The notes under the pieces are model-generated. The model searched no databases, had not been told where the DNA came from, and saw only the letters and a program-made list of their open reading frames with translations. This document shows positions 1 to 7,612 of a stretch of DNA of 64,000 bases, one piece after another. Numbering within the stretch: the first letter of the stretch is position 1; each line of letters begins with the position of its first letter. This DNA is from JAPOQD01 sp964620555 (GTDB lineage Bacteria; Pseudomonadota; Gammaproteobacteria; Pseudomonadales; Halieaceae), in the NCBI GenBank assembly GCA_964620555.1, contig CAZUGZ010000005.1, positions 1-64,000 on the forward strand. Direction: 5' to 3'. Position numbers and translations under genes: made by a program.

Positions 1-955
1 TGGTGAGCTCTGAAAACGTGACATGCACGAACCGGTCTCGGTAGCGATGATCGTGGCTTATTGCCACCAGTTCACGCATGGCTCGGGGCAATATGTCAAG
101 CCATTTTCTGGTTTCAAGACTGCGATCAAGACCCTCGTGATAGAGATCATGCAATGCGTTGCAGATGCTCAGCAATGACGGGAACATTGTTTTGGGGTTG
201 CGGTGAGTCACTACAAACAATGCATCGGGATAGACCTCCAACAACGCCTTGATATCAGTAATAATCTGCGGCGATTTCAATATCCAGCGCTCACCGGGAC
301 AGCGCCATTGAAAGTGCTGCAAGAACATATTATGTAACTGGTAGGCGGGCACCATATCGGCCTGCGCAAGCCATGCCGCGAATATTGGTTTTTGAATCTT
401 CGCACTCTGATTTTGCGAGCGAAAAGCGTATTCAAAAATGTACTGGCATTCCTCTGGATTCGTGGAGGAAAACTCATGCATTGGCCCCAGGTTTTCGTCA
501 GTCAAGCCAGCGCTATGTAGCACCGCGTTAACTTCGGCAATGCGCGGGTCATTGTAGTAGGTCACTGCTTCTGGCGGCGGTGAGGGCCGCAGAAGTTCCC
601 AAAAGGCCGTAAACCGATTGGCAGGATCGAGACTCAGCAAGTGGTGAGTGTGAGTTGTGCCAGTGCGCGGCAGGCCAATCACAAATAGTGGTTTGACGAT
701 TTGCTTATCGGCTATAGCCGGGTTTTGTTTGCGATCCTCTATCAGTTTCAGCCGTTGGCAAAGGCGATCCATAACCTCCTGACGCTCGAATTCCAGCATT
801 TCGGGCTTTGCTTTCAGTTTTTCCGCCTCGGTGTTTACGGATTCGGCTAGAACTTCCAGTCCGTCTTTAAACGGCGGTTCACCAAAGTCTGACAGGCCTG
901 TTTGTTGTTGAGCTGCACTCAGCAGTGCCTCCACATCCCAGATTTCATCAGTCAT
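1..955 (-). CDS. Sulfotransferase-family protein (partial, cut by left edge)
   Basis: Sulfotransferase-fold protein (Sulfotransfer_3-like) read from the ATG at 955; 318 codons are visible and the C-terminus lies outside the window. GLPRTGTT at residues 94-101 matches the PAPS 5'-phosphosulfate loop, and HRNPKTMFPS at 251-260 matches the 3'-phosphate-binding region. The family moves sulfate from PAPS to hydroxyls, although many bacterial members have no proven substrate. The N-terminal QTGLSDFG motif (residues 18-25) recurs in the two other sulfotransferase-like proteins of the window. It is the last visible gene of a minus-strand series behind the DUF1214 gene. The family is clear; the substrate is unknown. 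Confidence 0.85.
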   Translation of the reverse strand, partial: MTDEIWDVEALLSAAQQQTGLSDFGEPPFKDGLEVLAESVNTEAEKLKAKPEMLEFERQEVMDRLCQRLKLIEDRKQNPAIADKQIVKPLFVIGLPRTGTTHTHHLLSLDPANRFTAFWELLRPSPPPEAVTYYNDPRIAEVNAVLHSAGLTDENLGPMHEFSSTNPEECQYIFEYAFRSQNQSAKIQKPIFAAWLAQADMVPAYQLHNMFLQHFQWRCPGERWILKSPQIITDIKALLEVYPDALFVVTHRNPKTMFPSLLSICNALHDLYHEGLDRSLETRKWLDILPRAMRELVAISHDHRYRDRFVHVTFSELT

Positions 956-1001
956 AAACTGAAATACCTTCCTGACAGTTGGTGATTTTCCCGCCAGTGT
1001 C

Positions 1002-2243
1002 CTACACACCATAACGGGTTCGAAAGCCTCGCTGCCGCTCGCTCAATACCTGCTGCCGCTGCAGAACCGTGACTACCCGGGTGTCTCCGGGTAGTCTCTG
1101 GTGCAACTCAGACGAGGCCACATTCGTTACCCTGACATCGGGTTGTTCCAATCCTTTCAAACCGTACCAGCGAATAATTAACAGGCCGTGGCGATTGCCA
1201 ACCGGATCCAACCAGTTGGCGATGCCGGGATCTTCATGCGCAATGACCATGCGCGCCTTACCGTCATTGTCGAGAGTAACCTGACCGAGACTCAGGCTGC
1301 TCTGGTGGTAGATATAATCCAGCGTATCGGTCCAGACATCATTCATTTGAGCCCCGAAATACCAACTTTCCTCTGGAATATCACACTCTACCAGCAGGGC
1401 TTCGTCAGTTTCGATGTGGTAGGGCACCATGCCGTAGGTGGCCTGGTCGGCACCACCCAGATCAGAACCCGCGCCGTCCCAGACCCAGGGCCTGTTCATA
1501 CCTCCGGCGAATTTGACCGAGTTGTTATAAAGTTCCAGCGTGATCTTGTCGGTGACAAATTCGATTTGCTCACCCGCCGTCTTCAGCCGTTCGGCTATCT
1601 GCCGGGGTGTTTGCTCAAAGGGTTGAGAAGCATCAAAATCGATCGGCTCAATGTAAATCTCCCCGGTGTCATCATCGACTCCGTCAAAAGCGCGTCGCAC
1701 TGTAAAAATGTTCTGCGGATACTCTGGACTGAGCCGAATCCAGTTACCTTCCTGCTTTTCCGCACACAGTGTAATTTCATAGCAGCCATCCGGCTCGACA
1801 GTAAACTCGTCCAGCTCGTAGTCACCCAGGCGCACCATATCGTAGCCAAACAGCTTTGACTGGCATTGCAGTACCGTCATTTTCGCAGCGCCACGACGAC
1901 CGCGCAATCGGTACCGGCGTTGTGGGTTCAGCAGTGTATAGCCGTAGATAAAGTCGGGGTTTGGTGCCAGCCAGGAATAGATGGGCTCCCAAACCTGATT
2001 GTTGTACACCCGTGGATAATCTGCTCGCGGCGCAACAATGGTGTTATAGGCCGTGGCTTGCACCTGCGACAGGTAAGCATAAGCCTGGGCCCGGACCATA
2101 TCACTGAAATTGAATTGCTCGGATTCAATCAGCATTTTGCGGGCCTTCTCGCAGCTTTGTATATAAAGTTCCCAACCCTGTTCGAGTATCAGCTCGCACT
2201 CTTTCACCGTATGGCCTCCATCACTCATCGCACCGGGAATCAT
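1002..2243 (-). CDS. DUF1214 domain-containing protein
   Basis: Protein of 413 aa. The C-terminal half, from about residue 290 (pattern PEESWYFGAQMNDVW, then AHEDPGIANWLD and a final RWYGL), resembles DUF1214 proteins, which often occur in catabolic clusters for steroids and other hydrophobic compounds but have no settled biochemical role. No signal peptide or membrane segment is evident, so it is probably cytoplasmic. The start at 2243 is supported by a strong Shine-Dalgarno (AAAGGTGGG) a few bases upstream; a second ATG at 2228 is less well placed. Three 9-bp tandem repeats fill the gap to the upstream SnoaL-like gene. Family assignment is moderately secure and function is unknown. Confidence 0.7.
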   Translation of the reverse strand: MIPGAMSDGGHTVKECELILEQGWELYIQSCEKARKMLIESEQFNFSDMVRAQAYAYLSQVQATAYNTIVAPRADYPRVYNNQVWEPIYSWLAPNPDFIYGYTLLNPQRRYRLRGRRGAAKMTVLQCQSKLFGYDMVRLGDYELDEFTVEPDGCYEITLCAEKQEGNWIRLSPEYPQNIFTVRRAFDGVDDDTGEIYIEPIDFDASQPFEQTPRQIAERLKTAGEQIEFVTDKITLELYNNSVKFAGGMNRPWVWDGAGSDLGGADQATYGMVPYHIETDEALLVECDIPEESWYFGAQMNDVWTDTLDYIYHQSSLSLGQVTLDNDGKARMVIAHEDPGIANWLDPVGNRHGLLIIRWYGLKGLEQPDVRVTNVASSELHQRLPGDTRVVTVLQRQQVLSERQRGFRTRYGV

Positions 2244-2251
2244 ATCCCACC

Positions 2252-2278
2252 TTTATATCGTTTATATCGTTTATATCG
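2252..2278. repeat. Three perfect 9-bp tandem repeats (TTTATATCG)x3
   Basis: Three exact copies of TTTATATCG run head to tail. They fill the short gap between the stop codon of the SnoaL-like gene (2279-2281) and the Shine-Dalgarno of the DUF1214 gene. The AT-rich 9-bp unit stands out against the surrounding GC. It could set translational spacing or arise from replication slippage. Confidence 0.9.
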
Positions 2279-2683
2279 TTACTGACCAAACATGGCACCA
2301 AGCGCATCATTGACAACCATAGTATCCAAATACTCCTTGGCTTCTACGATTTTTCCGTCGTGCACCACATATAGAAAATGGTAAGTATTGTCATAGTGGC
2401 GTCCATCTTTCATTACCGCATGGGGGGACGCCTCGATAGCCTCCCGGTCGCCTTCAGCGGTAATGCCCGTAATATCGATATCCAGTCCTCCCTCGAACAC
2501 CTCGGTCACGCCTGCAATAATGGGTACAATCTCCGACTTGCAATACTTGCCGGCACCCGGCCAGTTGCCCTGCACCCACCATCTGACGTCGTCGTCGACC
2601 AACGCCGCAAATCCTTCGACATTGCCCGCGCAGATGCGCTGGATAAAGCTCAGGCACAAATCCTTGTTTTCTTCAACGCTCAT
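2279..2683 (-). CDS. SnoaL-like / ketosteroid-isomerase-fold protein
   Basis: A 134-aa protein of the NTF2-like alpha+beta barrel superfamily. Its N-terminal helix with CAGNVEGFAALVDDDVRWW and the C-terminal strands YHFLYVVHDGKIVEAKEYLD are typical of SnoaL and limonene-epoxide-hydrolase-like proteins. Such proteins are isomerases, cyclases, hydrolases or simple ligand binders. An alternative ATG at 2689 lies only two bases after the GAGGAG ribosome site, so 2683 (spacing 8) is preferred. It sits between an SDR and a DUF1214 gene on the same strand, consistent with a small enzyme of the same pathway. The fold is fairly sure; the reaction is unknown. Confidence 0.75.
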   Translation of the reverse strand: MSVEENKDLCLSFIQRICAGNVEGFAALVDDDVRWWVQGNWPGAGKYCKSEIVPIIAGVTEVFEGGLDIDITGITAEGDREAIEASPHAVMKDGRHYDNTYHFLYVVHDGKIVEAKEYLDTMVVNDALGAMFGQ

Positions 2684-2781
2684 TGTCATGTCTCCTCACC
2701 TGATCCATCAGTTTAGGAAAGTGCTATAGACCTGGAGTGTCTCAAAGCCGACCCGATCACTACATGTCCACATGCGCAACA

Positions 2782-3777
2782 CTACTTAAAGAAATCATCC
2801 ATCGCAGATTCGATCCGCTGAATTTCTTCCTCCGACTCCTTATGCCACGGGTTACTCAGATAGCGCCCCATTTCGTTCCGCATTGCTTCATGCAACTGTG
2901 GAACTTCCCAGGGGCCATCGCCACGATAGTCGCGGTGGAGGGATGCTTGTGCGGTTGGCTCATGCAGTACTGAAATACGGCCGCTCTCCACGGAGAAGAT
3001 ACGCCCGTTGATGTAATGAGCTTCGTCGGAAGAGAGGTACGCGACCAGCGGCGCAATACCATCAGGATCTCCCATATTCATAGTCTGTTCATAGTATTCT
3101 GGGGTCCAGAATTTGCGGTCCAGGAAGTTTTGACACATACGTTGGAAATAGCCACCGTCGTCTTGATCACTCATCCGGGTACGCGCGCAGGGGTTGTAAC
3201 AGTTAGATGTAATGCCATACATGCCCAGGTCTCGCGCCATTGCGCGAGTCAGGCCGATGACCGCTGCCTTGGAAGTCGCGTAACAGGAACCACCCAGACA
3301 CCCATCGGAAGCATCGGATCCGCAGTTTATGATTCGACCGTGGCGCTGGGCTTTCATGAATCGGCTGGCATATTGCGCACAGTAGAAAGTACCATTGACG
3401 TTGATATCAATCACGTCATGCCAGTGCTTTTGCTCGCAGGTATCGACATTGCCCATACCCAGGACACCGGCGTTGTTGACCAGAATGTCAATACTGCCGT
3501 AGTCATCCACGCAGGTTTGAACCAGCTTTTCCGCCACTTTCGGATCGTTTACCGAACCGGCAACGCCAACTGCGTTCCCGCCAGTCGATCTGATCGCTTC
3601 GACAACCGCATCGATCTCCTCGTAGTTGGTGCCCGGACCATCCGTCCCACTGCCTCTTGCATTAACGACGACATTGGCGCCTTCTCTTGCCAGCAACTCG
3701 GCAATGGCGCGCCCGATGCCGTGAGTAGAGCCGGTGACGACAGCGTTCTTAGCTTGTAGCATCATCTGTTTTGCCAT
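2782..3777 (-). CDS. Short-chain dehydrogenase/reductase
   Basis: Classical SDR with an extended C-terminus (331 aa against a usual 250-280). The cofactor loop TGSTHGIG is at residues 15-22, NNAG at 101-104, the likely catalytic Ser at 154 and the Y166-x3-K170 pair within SCYATSK. The tail after about residue 265 (VESGRISVLHEPT onward) resembles the region after the SDR domain in peroxisomal multifunctional-enzyme type proteins, suggesting a 3-hydroxyacyl-CoA or hydroxysteroid dehydrogenase. The start overlaps the 3' end of an enoyl-CoA-hydratase relic. The promoter is probably the region with the AGTATACT palindrome at 3951, shared with the divergent amidohydrolase. Confidence 0.85.
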   Translation of the reverse strand: MAKQMMLQAKNAVVTGSTHGIGRAIAELLAREGANVVVNARGSGTDGPGTNYEEIDAVVEAIRSTGGNAVGVAGSVNDPKVAEKLVQTCVDDYGSIDILVNNAGVLGMGNVDTCEQKHWHDVIDINVNGTFYCAQYASRFMKAQRHGRIINCGSDASDGCLGGSCYATSKAAVIGLTRAMARDLGMYGITSNCYNPCARTRMSDQDDGGYFQRMCQNFLDRKFWTPEYYEQTMNMGDPDGIAPLVAYLSSDEAHYINGRIFSVESGRISVLHEPTAQASLHRDYRGDGPWEVPQLHEAMRNEMGRYLSNPWHKESEEEIQRIESAMDDFFK

Positions 3778-3917
3778 ACTGGGGCTCGCTTCTCGCTAAC
3801 ATCAAGATGGGCTTTGAAAACATTCTGCGTTCTGCGGGTGATCGCATTCAGCGATTCAGGCCGATTCATTGTCAGTGTTGTGTAATTACCCACGCGCCTG
3901 AGAGTTAAGCTGTCCAC
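3762..3917 (-). pseudogene. Enoyl-CoA hydratase 5' relic
   Basis: From a GTG at 3917 the frame reads VDSLTLRRVGNYTTLTMNRP and on through ESLNAITRR. This is the N-terminal strand and NRPExxNA signature of crotonase-family proteins. It stops after about 50 codons, overlapping the SDR start at 3777, and the CoA-binding and oxyanion-hole parts are absent. The open frame continues upstream to 3977 through the palindrome at 3951, but that part does not look like crotonase. It is probably a deletion remnant that may still lead the SDR transcript. Confidence 0.6.
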
Positions 3918-3948
3918 AAATGTTGTATCCAAGGCTTGAATACTTAAA

Positions 3949-3958
3949 AAGTATACTA
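3949..3958. promoter_or_regulatory. AGTATACT-type palindrome, site 1
   Basis: AAAAAGTATACTATAAAG context in the gap between the minus-strand SDR side and the plus-strand amidohydrolase; the GTATAC core is at 3951-3956. It fits the FadR-subfamily operator form GT-M-K-AC and could also serve as a -10 element on either strand. Confidence 0.55.
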
Positions 3959-4044
3959 TAAAGTGGGCAGTAATCAATCGATCAAAGCGATGTAGGCATG
4001 CTTTCGCTGTGGTTAATTTACAGATAGCAAATAGGTGACTGGTA

Positions 4045-5358
4045 ATGAACTTGAATGACCTGATACTGATCAGTACAGACGATCACATCTGTGAGCCCCC
4101 GACTGTATTCGACAATTACAGCGGAAAGTTCAAGGATCAGATGCCACGGGTGAGAACCGATAGCAATGGCATCGATGCCTGGGAATTCAATGGACGGCGT
4201 ATGCCCAACCTGGGGCTGAACGCCGTTGTGGGCCGTCGCCCGGAGGAATACGGAGTAGAGCCCTGTGCCTTCAGCCAGCTGCGCAAAGGTTGCTATGACG
4301 TTCACGCACGCATCGATGATATGAATGCCAATGGCGTGCTCGGCAGTCTGAATTTTCCTCAGTTCGTCAATAATGGCCTGGCCCTCAAGTGCGATGACCA
4401 GGATTTGTCCCTTACCGCTATCAAGGCCTACAACGATTGGCATATCGACGAGTGGGTTGGAACGTATCCAGGGCGCTTCATACCGTCCGCCGTTGTTCCG
4501 ATCTGGGATGTGGAAGCGTCCGCAGAGGAAGTGAAACGCGTCAAGGCCAAGGGTTGTAATTCGGTCAACCTGCTTCCGGTTCCTAACCGTGAAGGCCTGC
4601 CCAGCTGGAACAGCGGTGCTTGGGATCCCCTGCTGGCTGTATGTGAAGATCTCGAGGTGGTAATCAATCTCCACATCAACGACGCAACACTGGCGACGCC
4701 CTCACCGGAATCGCCGGTGGATGTGTTTATCACCAATATGCCGGTGACGCTGTTCAATACTGCTTCCGACATCGTATGGTCGCATATCTGCCGCAAATTC
4801 CCGAGGATCAAGTTTGCGTTATCCGAAGGCGGTGCCGGCTGGGTACCGCACTGGAAGGAGCGCGCGGACTTCACCTACCGGCACCACCGCGCCTGGACTC
4901 ACCAGGACTTCGGCGACACGTTGCCCAGTGAGGTGTTCAACCGCAATTTCTTTACCTGTTTCATCCAGGATCGCGTGGCCATCGACAACAGGACTCAGGT
5001 AGGGATCGACAACATGACCTGGGAGTGCGACTACCCTCACTCGGACTGCACCTGGCCGACATCACCGGAAACTGTTCACCCGGATTTTGCAGGCTGCACC
5101 GACGAGGAGATCAACAAGATCACCCACCTCAACGCCATGAAGCTCTACCAGTTTGACCCCTTCAAGCATATGCCTCGGGAAGAGAGCAACGTGGGCGCAC
5201 TGCGGGCAAAAGCGACCCACGTAGATCTCAGTTTTCTGAATTCCGAAGGTGTGATTGATACCAACAAGGATGGCGGTGTACCCACCATGGAACAGATATC
5301 CAGGAAAATCGCGGAGGCTTACGCCGCTGACAGCTGGGCTGAAATCGGCGCTGACTAA
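4045..5358 (+). CDS. Amidohydrolase family 2 (ACMSD-like metal-dependent hydrolase)
   Basis: A 437-aa TIM-barrel amidohydrolase (PF04909-like). The N-terminal metal motif is in STDDHICEPP (D12, H14, E17); a barrel strand with VINLHIND follows at about residue 210, and WECDYPHSDCTWP near residue 331 carries the late Asp/His region typical of this group. Members hydrolyse or decarboxylate ring-cleavage products and related acids using one divalent metal. A luciferase-like monooxygenase follows on the same strand. A second, broken copy of the N-terminus lies at 56161-56424 with nearly identical sequence over the first 30 residues. The substrate is unknown. Confidence 0.85.
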   Translation: MNLNDLILISTDDHICEPPTVFDNYSGKFKDQMPRVRTDSNGIDAWEFNGRRMPNLGLNAVVGRRPEEYGVEPCAFSQLRKGCYDVHARIDDMNANGVLGSLNFPQFVNNGLALKCDDQDLSLTAIKAYNDWHIDEWVGTYPGRFIPSAVVPIWDVEASAEEVKRVKAKGCNSVNLLPVPNREGLPSWNSGAWDPLLAVCEDLEVVINLHINDATLATPSPESPVDVFITNMPVTLFNTASDIVWSHICRKFPRIKFALSEGGAGWVPHWKERADFTYRHHRAWTHQDFGDTLPSEVFNRNFFTCFIQDRVAIDNRTQVGIDNMTWECDYPHSDCTWPTSPETVHPDFAGCTDEEINKITHLNAMKLYQFDPFKHMPREESNVGALRAKATHVDLSFLNSEGVIDTNKDGGVPTMEQISRKIAEAYAADSWAEIGAD

Positions 5359-5383
5359 TTGATTCTTTGGTACTCCCTCTGTT

Positions 5384-5398
5384 GGAGGGTTGCCCTCC
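5384..5398. other. Short perfect inverted repeat downstream of amidohydrolase
   Basis: GGAGGG-TTG-CCCTCC, a 6-bp stem with a 3-nt loop, 26 bases after the amidohydrolase stop. It is followed by an A-tract rather than a T-tract on the plus strand, so it is not a standard intrinsic terminator for that gene. Confidence 0.4.
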
Positions 5399-5410
5399 TG
5401 AAAAAATCCA

Positions 5411-5420
5411 GGGGGGGGGG
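5411..5420. repeat. G10 homopolymer
   Basis: Ten consecutive G residues in the 155-bp gap between the amidohydrolase and the monooxygenase, about 90 bases before the latter's ATG. Such tracts slip during replication and are also error-prone in sequencing. Confidence 0.9.
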
Positions 5421-5513
5421 TACCGTCGGTAGCGCACCAGCATTTCATTCAGATCAAGGCGGCCTGAGGGATCGCAAAAGGCTTGAAGAATCAGATATCG
5501 AAGGAGGCGCTAA

Positions 5514-6746
5514 ATGAATAATGAAGACCTCGCTTTCATCAAGGATCATGCCCCCAACATTGCTTTTGCAGGTACACTGGGAATGGAGATCCACCGGTGT
5601 GCCGGGATCGAGAATGCGCTGCTTGGAGTGCAACTTCGAGAAAAACTGAGGTATACCGACCAGGGTTTCACTGAGCAGAGTCAATCATGGATCTGGCGCT
5701 CTACCTGGCAATTGATGAATGCCTTGCTCAATGAAGTGCCCGATTATGAGGCATTCTATGATACTTTCTCTCTTACGGCTGCGGCTGCAATCAAAACAAA
5801 TCACATAAGGCTGCACACTACAACCGATTGCTATCGTCGTCCCCCGGGCCTTATGGCGCAGATGATGCTCACACTAGACCATCTGTCGAGGGGCCGTGTC
5901 ACTGTTGCTATTGCCATAGGTGAAGACAAGCAATTTATCCCTTACGGACTTGAGCGGACGTTGCCGCGAAACAAACGTCTGGAGGAGTACATCCGGGTTC
6001 TGAAAACCTTGCTGGGAGCGACCGAGCCGGTCACGATGGACGGTGAGTTCTGGCCTCTCAAGGATGCGTTGGTCGCACTGCCCACTTATCGCGAAGGCAT
6101 TAGCCCTCCCGTAATGTTGCGCGGAGGCGGGCCAACCGCGATGAAAATTGCTGGTCGGGTCGCTGACGGTCTTGGTAGCTACCTGCCGGGGGCATACGGC
6201 AACAAGCTCGAACGCTTCGAAGAGGATCTCGCGATTTTCAGGGCTGAAGCCGAACGGTATGGCCGGGACCCGAAGGCTCTACCCGTCGGGGCGCCTTATT
6301 GCTGTGTCTTGTGTGAGAATGATGAACAGATTACCTATGCGCTGAAGAATCCGTATATCAGGGCGGCTGCACTCAATTTTGTGCCCCATGGAAAAATTTG
6401 GCGAGATTGGGGAGGCGAACACCCTCTTGGCGACGATTGGGCGCTTTCCAAGACCCATAATGCCACAATGTTTCGCGACCCTCGCGAAATGGAATCGATC
6501 CTGAATAAGATTACCGACGACGACATACAACAGTTGATCTATGTAGGCACTCCTGAAGATGTGGCACAACGCTTTGCTCCATGGGCCAGTGCATGTTGGA
6601 TGCAGCAGGCGCCGCTTGGTATGGCTGAGAATTTTGCATCAATCATTAACCCCGACATACGGCAGCTGGCTGAAGATGGTTTGCCACGTTGGCATCACCT
6701 TAATGTGCGTTTTCAAGAAGCCATGAATGAATGCCTTTCGAGGTGA
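5514..6746 (+). CDS. Luciferase-like (LLM) flavin-dependent monooxygenase
   Basis: A 410-aa protein of the bacterial luciferase / F420-or-FMN monooxygenase family (PF00296-like). The barrel segments RRPPGLMAQMMLTLDHLSRGR (about residues 108-128, the usual conserved stretch) and PPVMLRGGGPTAMKIAGRVADG (about 202-223) are characteristic. A perfect AAGGAGG site six bases before ATG 5514 fixes the start. Members perform Baeyer-Villiger, hydroxylation or reduction steps with reduced flavin. It lies downstream of the amidohydrolase with a 155-bp gap and is followed by fragments of a GST, a P450 and an ADH. The cofactor, FMN or F420, cannot be decided from the sequence alone. Confidence 0.85.
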   Translation: MNNEDLAFIKDHAPNIAFAGTLGMEIHRCAGIENALLGVQLREKLRYTDQGFTEQSQSWIWRSTWQLMNALLNEVPDYEAFYDTFSLTAAAAIKTNHIRLHTTTDCYRRPPGLMAQMMLTLDHLSRGRVTVAIAIGEDKQFIPYGLERTLPRNKRLEEYIRVLKTLLGATEPVTMDGEFWPLKDALVALPTYREGISPPVMLRGGGPTAMKIAGRVADGLGSYLPGAYGNKLERFEEDLAIFRAEAERYGRDPKALPVGAPYCCVLCENDEQITYALKNPYIRAAALNFVPHGKIWRDWGGEHPLGDDWALSKTHNATMFRDPREMESILNKITDDDIQQLIYVGTPEDVAQRFAPWASACWMQQAPLGMAENFASIINPDIRQLAEDGLPRWHHLNVRFQEAMNECLSR

Positions 6747-6765
6747 TTATTCGCTCGAGTGGTGA

Positions 6766-7005
6766 ATGATGTTGGAGCCACACAATGATGGCGGGGAATA
6801 TTTTACGGTGGATCGCCTCACATTGGCTGATATCAGTGTTTCTTATGCGCTGAAGCTCGCAGAGATAGTAGGTTATTTGGACAGGACACACCCGGCGACC
6901 AAAGACTGCTGGGAGAGAATCCAAGAGCACCCCACTTTTATCAAGGCCATGGCGGTAAAGCATGACTTAGTCCTTGAAGCCCAAAGATCATCCAGCAAAG
7001 ACTAA
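6766..7005 (+). pseudogene. Glutathione S-transferase C-terminal relic
   Basis: The 79-codon frame holds FTVDRLTLADISVSYALK and the following helix, the C-terminal GST domain motif (xTLADI). The intact GST at 39676 has the matching segment FTLADISIAYAAILAEALGY. The thioredoxin-fold N-terminal half with the glutathione site is missing, so it cannot be a working GST. It lies 19 bases after the monooxygenase stop. Confidence 0.65.
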
Positions 7006-7080
7006 ATGAAATACTTAGGTCATCTCTGATTGATTCCCATGATGGTTCATAGTACACAGCACCACAACCAAGAGCAGAGT

Positions 7081-7287
7081 CTGATGCGCCATGAGCGCCA
7101 CGTAAATTATGGCTTTGGTGCCCATTCCTGCCTGGGTATGCACCTGGCGCGTATGGAGTTGAGCACTGCTATAGAGGAATGGGTGAACCGCCCTCCGGGG
7201 GACTTCAGTATCAAGCCGGGGACGCGGGTTCTGGGCCACCCGGGTGTAGTCGGCCTGACTTCTCTACCCCTGGTTTGGAATAAGTAG
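7081..7287 (+). pseudogene. Cytochrome P450 C-terminal relic (heme-binding loop)
   Basis: The frame encodes NYGFGAHSCLGMHLARMEL, the Cys-heme loop (FGxHxCxG) of bacterial P450s, and continues to a normal P450 C-terminus (SLPLVWNK). The intact P450 at 33282 has the counterpart FGWGPHMCIGMHLARLE and ends SLPLSWE. Everything before the heme loop, including the I helix and ExxR, is missing. A P450 N-terminal relic lies at 50017, but nothing shows they came from one gene. Confidence 0.7.
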
Positions 7288-7300
7288 GTCGCAAACAGTA

Positions 7301-7540
7301 ACGTGGCCTGCAGCCAGTGGCATTACTGCCGATGGCTATGATATCACCGGCAAAATCTGTACTCGGGATAAGCCGTCGGCGTGGCGATTCACCCGCAGGC
7401 GCCTGTAACGCCAGCAAATCGTGATGGTTCAGCGCGGTAGGCTTTAACGCCTCCAGCACCTCATCTGGGCCCAATGAAGGTTGTAACCGCTCCTCAGGTA
7501 CTAGCTGGTTCTTGATTCGATCGATTACCCAGACCTTCAT
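7301..7540 (-). pseudogene. Zinc-type alcohol dehydrogenase / quinone reductase N-terminal relic
   Basis: From ATG 7540 the frame reads like the GroES-like N-terminus of MDR alcohol dehydrogenases: GPDEVL, ALNHHDLLALQ and STDFAGDIIAIGSNATGC. After about residue 80 the similarity stops and the frame runs on to 7211 without recognisable sequence, overlapping the P450 relic in antisense. The Rossmann domain is absent. Confidence 0.6.
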
Positions 7541-7612
7541 ATTATCGGGTAATTCAGTGATTGGATTGTCGCAATCCTGGAGGAATACAGGAGGGCTGTT
7601 TTTCAGAAGCGA

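Noticed and set aside
5384..5398. Intrinsic terminator for the amidohydrolase
   Set aside because: The stem is short and is followed by A residues rather than T on the coding strand.
5411..5420. Phase-variable G-tract controlling the monooxygenase
   Set aside because: It is intergenic, about 90 bases from the start, with no promoter elements placed around it; a sequencing artefact or neutral tract is as likely.
5651..5656. GTATAC inside the monooxygenase gene as a further operator
   Set aside because: Coding context, no AT-rich flanks and no start codon nearby; similar bare hexamers at 15851 and 51421 were also left out.
7563..7577. GGATTG-TCG-CAATCC hairpin as terminator of the binding-protein gene
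   Set aside because: A perfect but short 6-bp stem without a T-tract on the minus strand; it could be chance.
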